7,507 bases of DNA from JAJOKK01 sp965370555 (lineage in GTDB: Bacteria; Bipolaricaulota; Bipolaricaulia; UBA7950; UBA9294), in NCBI GenBank assembly GCA_965370555.1, contig CBDUVB010000065.1, positions 1 through 7,507 of the forward strand. The letters are read 5' to 3'. Both the position numbers and the translations under genes were made by a program. Shown here piece by piece: positions 5,726-7,507 of this stretch. The notes beneath the pieces were generated by a model that was not told the origin of the DNA, did no database searches, and was given only the letters and a program-made list of their open reading frames with translations. The stretch's first letter is position 1. Each line of letters starts with the position of its first letter.

Positions 5726-6283
5726 ATGAAAACGAAGGCTGTTGTGGTTCCGCTTGTTCTTCTCTTGTTGTTCAGTCCCTTAATCTCTACTTCTGCACAA
5801 CCAGTAGACATAGACAATCCGGTTTTGCACTGGACTTCGATTGGAACCGGGGTAGCGATTGGTCTTGCATTGGATACCTACATCGGGTTCATTGCGTTCA
5901 GTGATTCGGAGGCACCTCTACTGCAACAGCTCGCGGTGTTTGTCCCTACGGCTGTTGTGGGCATGGCTTCATCGATGCTGACTACAAGTGGATTCTTTCA
6001 GATCATGAGTGTAGAAAGCGACAAATGGCTTTCCCTGTTTCTCGGCGCGCTTGGCGGGATGGTGGAAGGAGCCATTATCGGTGGTCTGACTATTGGAACC
6101 TTAATGGGTGCAAACTATGCCGTGAATCCGAACTTCATCAATGTAAGTGGCGAGTGGAAGAACGCCTGGGATGTTGTGGGTCTGGGCATCTTTGGAGGTG
6201 GACTATTCGGAGCCCTTACCGGGATTCTTCCCGGCGCAATAGCGGGGCTTATCTTGCAGATAAGCCTTCATAAGGCTGAATAG
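5726..6283 (+). CDS. Glycine-rich multi-pass membrane protein, function unknown
   Basis: A 185-residue integral membrane protein I do not recognise. Residues 1-24 look like a signal peptide (MKTK, leucine/valine-rich core, STSA before the predicted cut). Four hydrophobic segments follow at about 37-58, 66-90, 101-131 and 149-178. The last two are dense in small residues with repeated GxxxG spacing (GALGGMVEGAIIGG at 107-120; GIFGGGLFGALTG at 154-166), a pattern that favours tight helix packing and oligomers. There are no catalytic-looking residues. I chose ATG 5726 because it begins a textbook signal sequence; an in-frame TTG at 5672 would add 18 unlikely residues. No clear Shine-Dalgarno site precedes the ATG, unlike the other plus-strand starts with ATG. 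By eye its GC is lower than that of the genes at either end of the window. It is followed by a cluster of hairpins. Confidence 0.72.
   Translation: MKTKAVVVPLVLLLLFSPLISTSAQPVDIDNPVLHWTSIGTGVAIGLALDTYIGFIAFSDSEAPLLQQLAVFVPTAVVGMASSMLTTSGFFQIMSVESDKWLSLFLGALGGMVEGAIIGGLTIGTLMGANYAVNPNFINVSGEWKNAWDVVGLGIFGGGLFGALTGILPGAIAGLILQISLHKAE
6246..6277 (+). repeat. Two overlapping, mutually exclusive hairpins in the 3' end of the membrane protein gene
   Basis: GGCTTATCT (6246-6254) pairs perfectly with AGATAAGCC (6258-6266) across a 3-base loop. AGCCTT (6263-6268) pairs perfectly with AAGGCT (6272-6277) across the loop CAT. The two share 6263-6266, so only one can form at a time. Both lie inside the coding sequence, ending 3 bases before the stop codon at 6281. 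Confidence 0.5.
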
Positions 6284-6289
6284 CTACAA

Positions 6290-6328
6290 AATCAAGGACC
6301 CTGTAATTTTGCCACAGGGTTCTTGATT
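6290..6328 (+). terminator. Long stem-loop after the membrane protein gene, probable transcript end
   Basis: Bases 6290-6304 pair with 6314-6328 as a continuous 15-base-pair stem with one G-U wobble (6297/6321) and a 9-base loop. It begins 6 bases after the stop codon. Only two T residues end the right arm and no U-run follows on the plus strand, so it may be a transcript-stabilising end or a terminator that needs help. Read on the minus strand it is followed by TTTTG, so it may also stop antisense transcription. Confidence 0.6.
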
Positions 6329-6410
6329 CCTGCCTCCTCCTGAAACAGGTTCTTGGCGCGCGATGAAACCGTCTTCCCGGCTGCGGGTAGGTTAGGCTGA
6401 GGTGATAACG

Positions 6411-7223
6411 ATGAATGGAAGAATCCTTCGTGGGGTGATCATGGTGTTGTTGGTGTTGCCGATCATTGGAACGGGAGTTGTCGCTGAGAGTAGCAGCGCG
6501 TCGGCGTCGTCTTCCTCGGATGGACCGGTGCGAGCGACGGTCGGGACGTTTGTATTCGAACAGGGGGCTTCCCTGGCTCTGGAAATCAACCGCGAGGAGC
6601 CGTGCTCGTGTCTGTGCGGGCCGGTGATGATTACTGGGCTGCGCGTGCTCGATGCTGACGGAGATCCCGTCTCCTTGGGAATCGGAGACCAGATGCCCCT
6701 TCCCATCATGTATGACGAGTGGGTTGGGCGAGTGGACCTCGTTCACCCTTCTGGCGAACTGGCCGAGGTGGGGGCTTATACTGTGGTGATCGATACCAGC
6801 ATCGGCGAGTTTCGCGCGAAGATCGAGGTCGTTTCACCGGGGATGGCGAGCGAATCGGGGCGTGTCTCCTCTCGTGCATCGATCTGCGGTATCGAGCTTC
6901 TTGTCTACCGGCTGTTCGACGAGGAGAGTGACGGTCAAACAATCGCCCTAAGAGAAGGAGACTTCTTGCTGATCGCGCTTCACGGAAATCCGACGACCGG
7001 CTATGAATGGGAGATCGAGGAGGAGCCTGCCAGCGGCCTCTTAGAACGGATCCAAGGCCTCGATTACCACCCCGATTCCGATCTCATGGGCGCGGGAGGG
7101 ATGTTCTACTTCCGTTACAGAGCAGTCACAGCAGGGCATGGAATCCTGACCTTTTCCTATCGCCGCCCCTGGGAGGCCGGACCTGCGGAGAAGACGATCG
7201 TCCTGACGATCTTCGTGTACTAA
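6411..7223 (+). CDS. Exported two-domain protein with C-terminal chagasin-family (I42) cysteine peptidase inhibitor
   Basis: A 270-residue exported protein. Residues 1-25 are a signal peptide ending VVA; a serine-rich linker follows (27-36). Residues 40-142 form a beta-rich domain with a CSCLC cluster (Cys65, 67, 69) and a LRVLDADGDPV turn; its function is unknown. Residues 158-270 match the chagasin family of tight-binding inhibitors of papain-fold cysteine peptidases, with all three inhibitory loops visible. These are NPTTGYEW at 193-200, the GAGG loop at 227-230 and RRPWE at 251-255, ending on a KTIVLTIFV strand. ATG 6411 is chosen because GAGG (6399-6402) gives a proper ribosome site; the in-frame GTG at 6402 lies within that site. 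No good promoter is visible in 6329-6410. A papain-fold peptidase encoded at 2979-3890 is a possible target, though an external or self-protective target is equally possible. Confidence 0.88.
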   Translation: MNGRILRGVIMVLLVLPIIGTGVVAESSSASASSSSDGPVRATVGTFVFEQGASLALEINREEPCSCLCGPVMITGLRVLDADGDPVSLGIGDQMPLPIMYDEWVGRVDLVHPSGELAEVGAYTVVIDTSIGEFRAKIEVVSPGMASESGRVSSRASICGIELLVYRLFDEESDGQTIALREGDFLLIALHGNPTTGYEWEIEEEPASGLLERIQGLDYHPDSDLMGAGGMFYFRYRAVTAGHGILTFSYRRPWEAGPAEKTIVLTIFVY

Positions 7224-7507
7224 GAACGCAGGGCAAGTCTGGAGAAGGGGCTCTTTGTCGTTTCGAGTGGGTAACGAACTCCTGACCGCAAATGATAGAA
7301 TGCCGTTCTCTCGCCCGTTCGTTGCACTCACTCAAGACGCCAAGATCGCTAAGGAAGCCATGAATCCAGGAAAGGGTCTGATTTCCTGCAGTTTCCACTT
7401 GTGAGTCCTCCTGGGTTCCTGCATTCCTCATAGGTTTTTAATAATGACCCACTGCAGGCGTTCGACAGTGAATGCTACATATTGCGTGGTTGAGTGACGT
7501 AATCACG
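7224..7507 (+). other. Right-hand intergenic region with CAGGA-rich tract, no gene seen
   Basis: No start with a ribosome site and no credible frame is visible in these 284 bases, and no clear terminator follows the inhibitor gene. CAGGAAA (7367-7373) and TTTCCTG (7382-7388) form a perfect 7-base-pair stem with an 8-base loop. On the minus strand, CAGGA words recur in the adjoining bases up to 7425. A preceding stretch (7333-7358) has imperfect periodic AAGACGCC, AAGATCGC and AAGGAAGCC words. The overall look recalls the low-complexity intergenic tracts seen in many environmental bacterial genomes; this is an impression, not a match. Confidence 0.4.

Noticed and set aside
6402..6410. GTG at 6402 as the start of the inhibitor gene
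   Set aside because: It overlaps the GAGGTGA ribosome site; ATG 6411 has correct spacing and starts the signal peptide.
7126..7431. Minus-strand open frame across the end of the inhibitor gene and the right intergenic region
   Set aside because: Antisense to the recognised chagasin domain for a third of its length, with no family features; likely chance.
7494..7506. GTGA-N5-TCAC inverted repeat at the right edge
   Set aside because: Only 4-base arms and cut off from context by the window edge; not enough to call a CRP/FNR-like site.
1..7507. Search for CRISPR arrays, tRNA or rRNA genes and insertion sequences
   Set aside because: No regularly spaced direct repeats, no cloverleaf-like or rRNA-like sequence, and no transposase motifs or terminal inverted repeats were seen.

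Overview
The window is bacterial chromosomal DNA of moderate GC. It has strong purine-rich Shine-Dalgarno sites, sigma70-type promoters (TTGACA/TATAAT-like boxes) and tightly packed genes with 4-base ATGA overlaps. Several exported proteins carry ordinary signal peptides. The ABC transporter binding protein lacks a lipobox, which fits a periplasm and so a diderm (Gram-negative-type) cell. I cannot place the phylum; an uncultured lineage seems likely because half of the genes match no well-known named protein. Part 1 and Part 2 assignments rest on motif recognition only; no search was run.

Layout. (a) 1-1323, minus strand: an ABC uptake operon of the NitT/TauT/SsuA type, with a periplasmic binding protein followed by the start of its ATPase, which runs off the left edge. 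(b) 1324-1505: a divergent promoter region with one recognisable promoter per direction. (c) 1506-4891, plus strand: a three-gene unit. It encodes an exported protein with a duplicated beta-rich domain and a C-terminal OB-fold-like module, an exported C39-like (papain-fold) cysteine peptidase, and, overlapping the peptidase stop by 4 bases, a cytoplasmic helical protein ending in an NRHxxxHG motif reminiscent of HEPN-type proteins. (d) 4892-5558: a type II toxin-antitoxin pair (Phd/YefM antitoxin, RelE/ParE-superfamily toxin) with its own near-consensus promoter and a palindrome over the -10 box. (e) 5559-6328: a small glycine-rich multi-pass membrane protein, followed by nested hairpins. (f) 6411-7223: an exported two-domain protein whose C-terminal half is a chagasin-family (MEROPS I42) cysteine peptidase inhibitor. 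(g) 7224-7507: no gene seen; contains a CAGGA-rich, partly self-complementary intergenic tract.

How the genes may work together. The transporter operon and the toxin-antitoxin pair look self-contained. The most suggestive link is between the exported papain-fold peptidase (2979-3890) and the exported chagasin-like inhibitor (6411-7223), about 2.5 kb apart on the same strand: both should end up outside the cytoplasm, and chagasins inhibit papain-fold enzymes. The role of the three-gene unit is unknown. Its oddity is the tight coupling of an exported peptidase to a cytoplasmic protein with a possible HEPN-type C-terminus.
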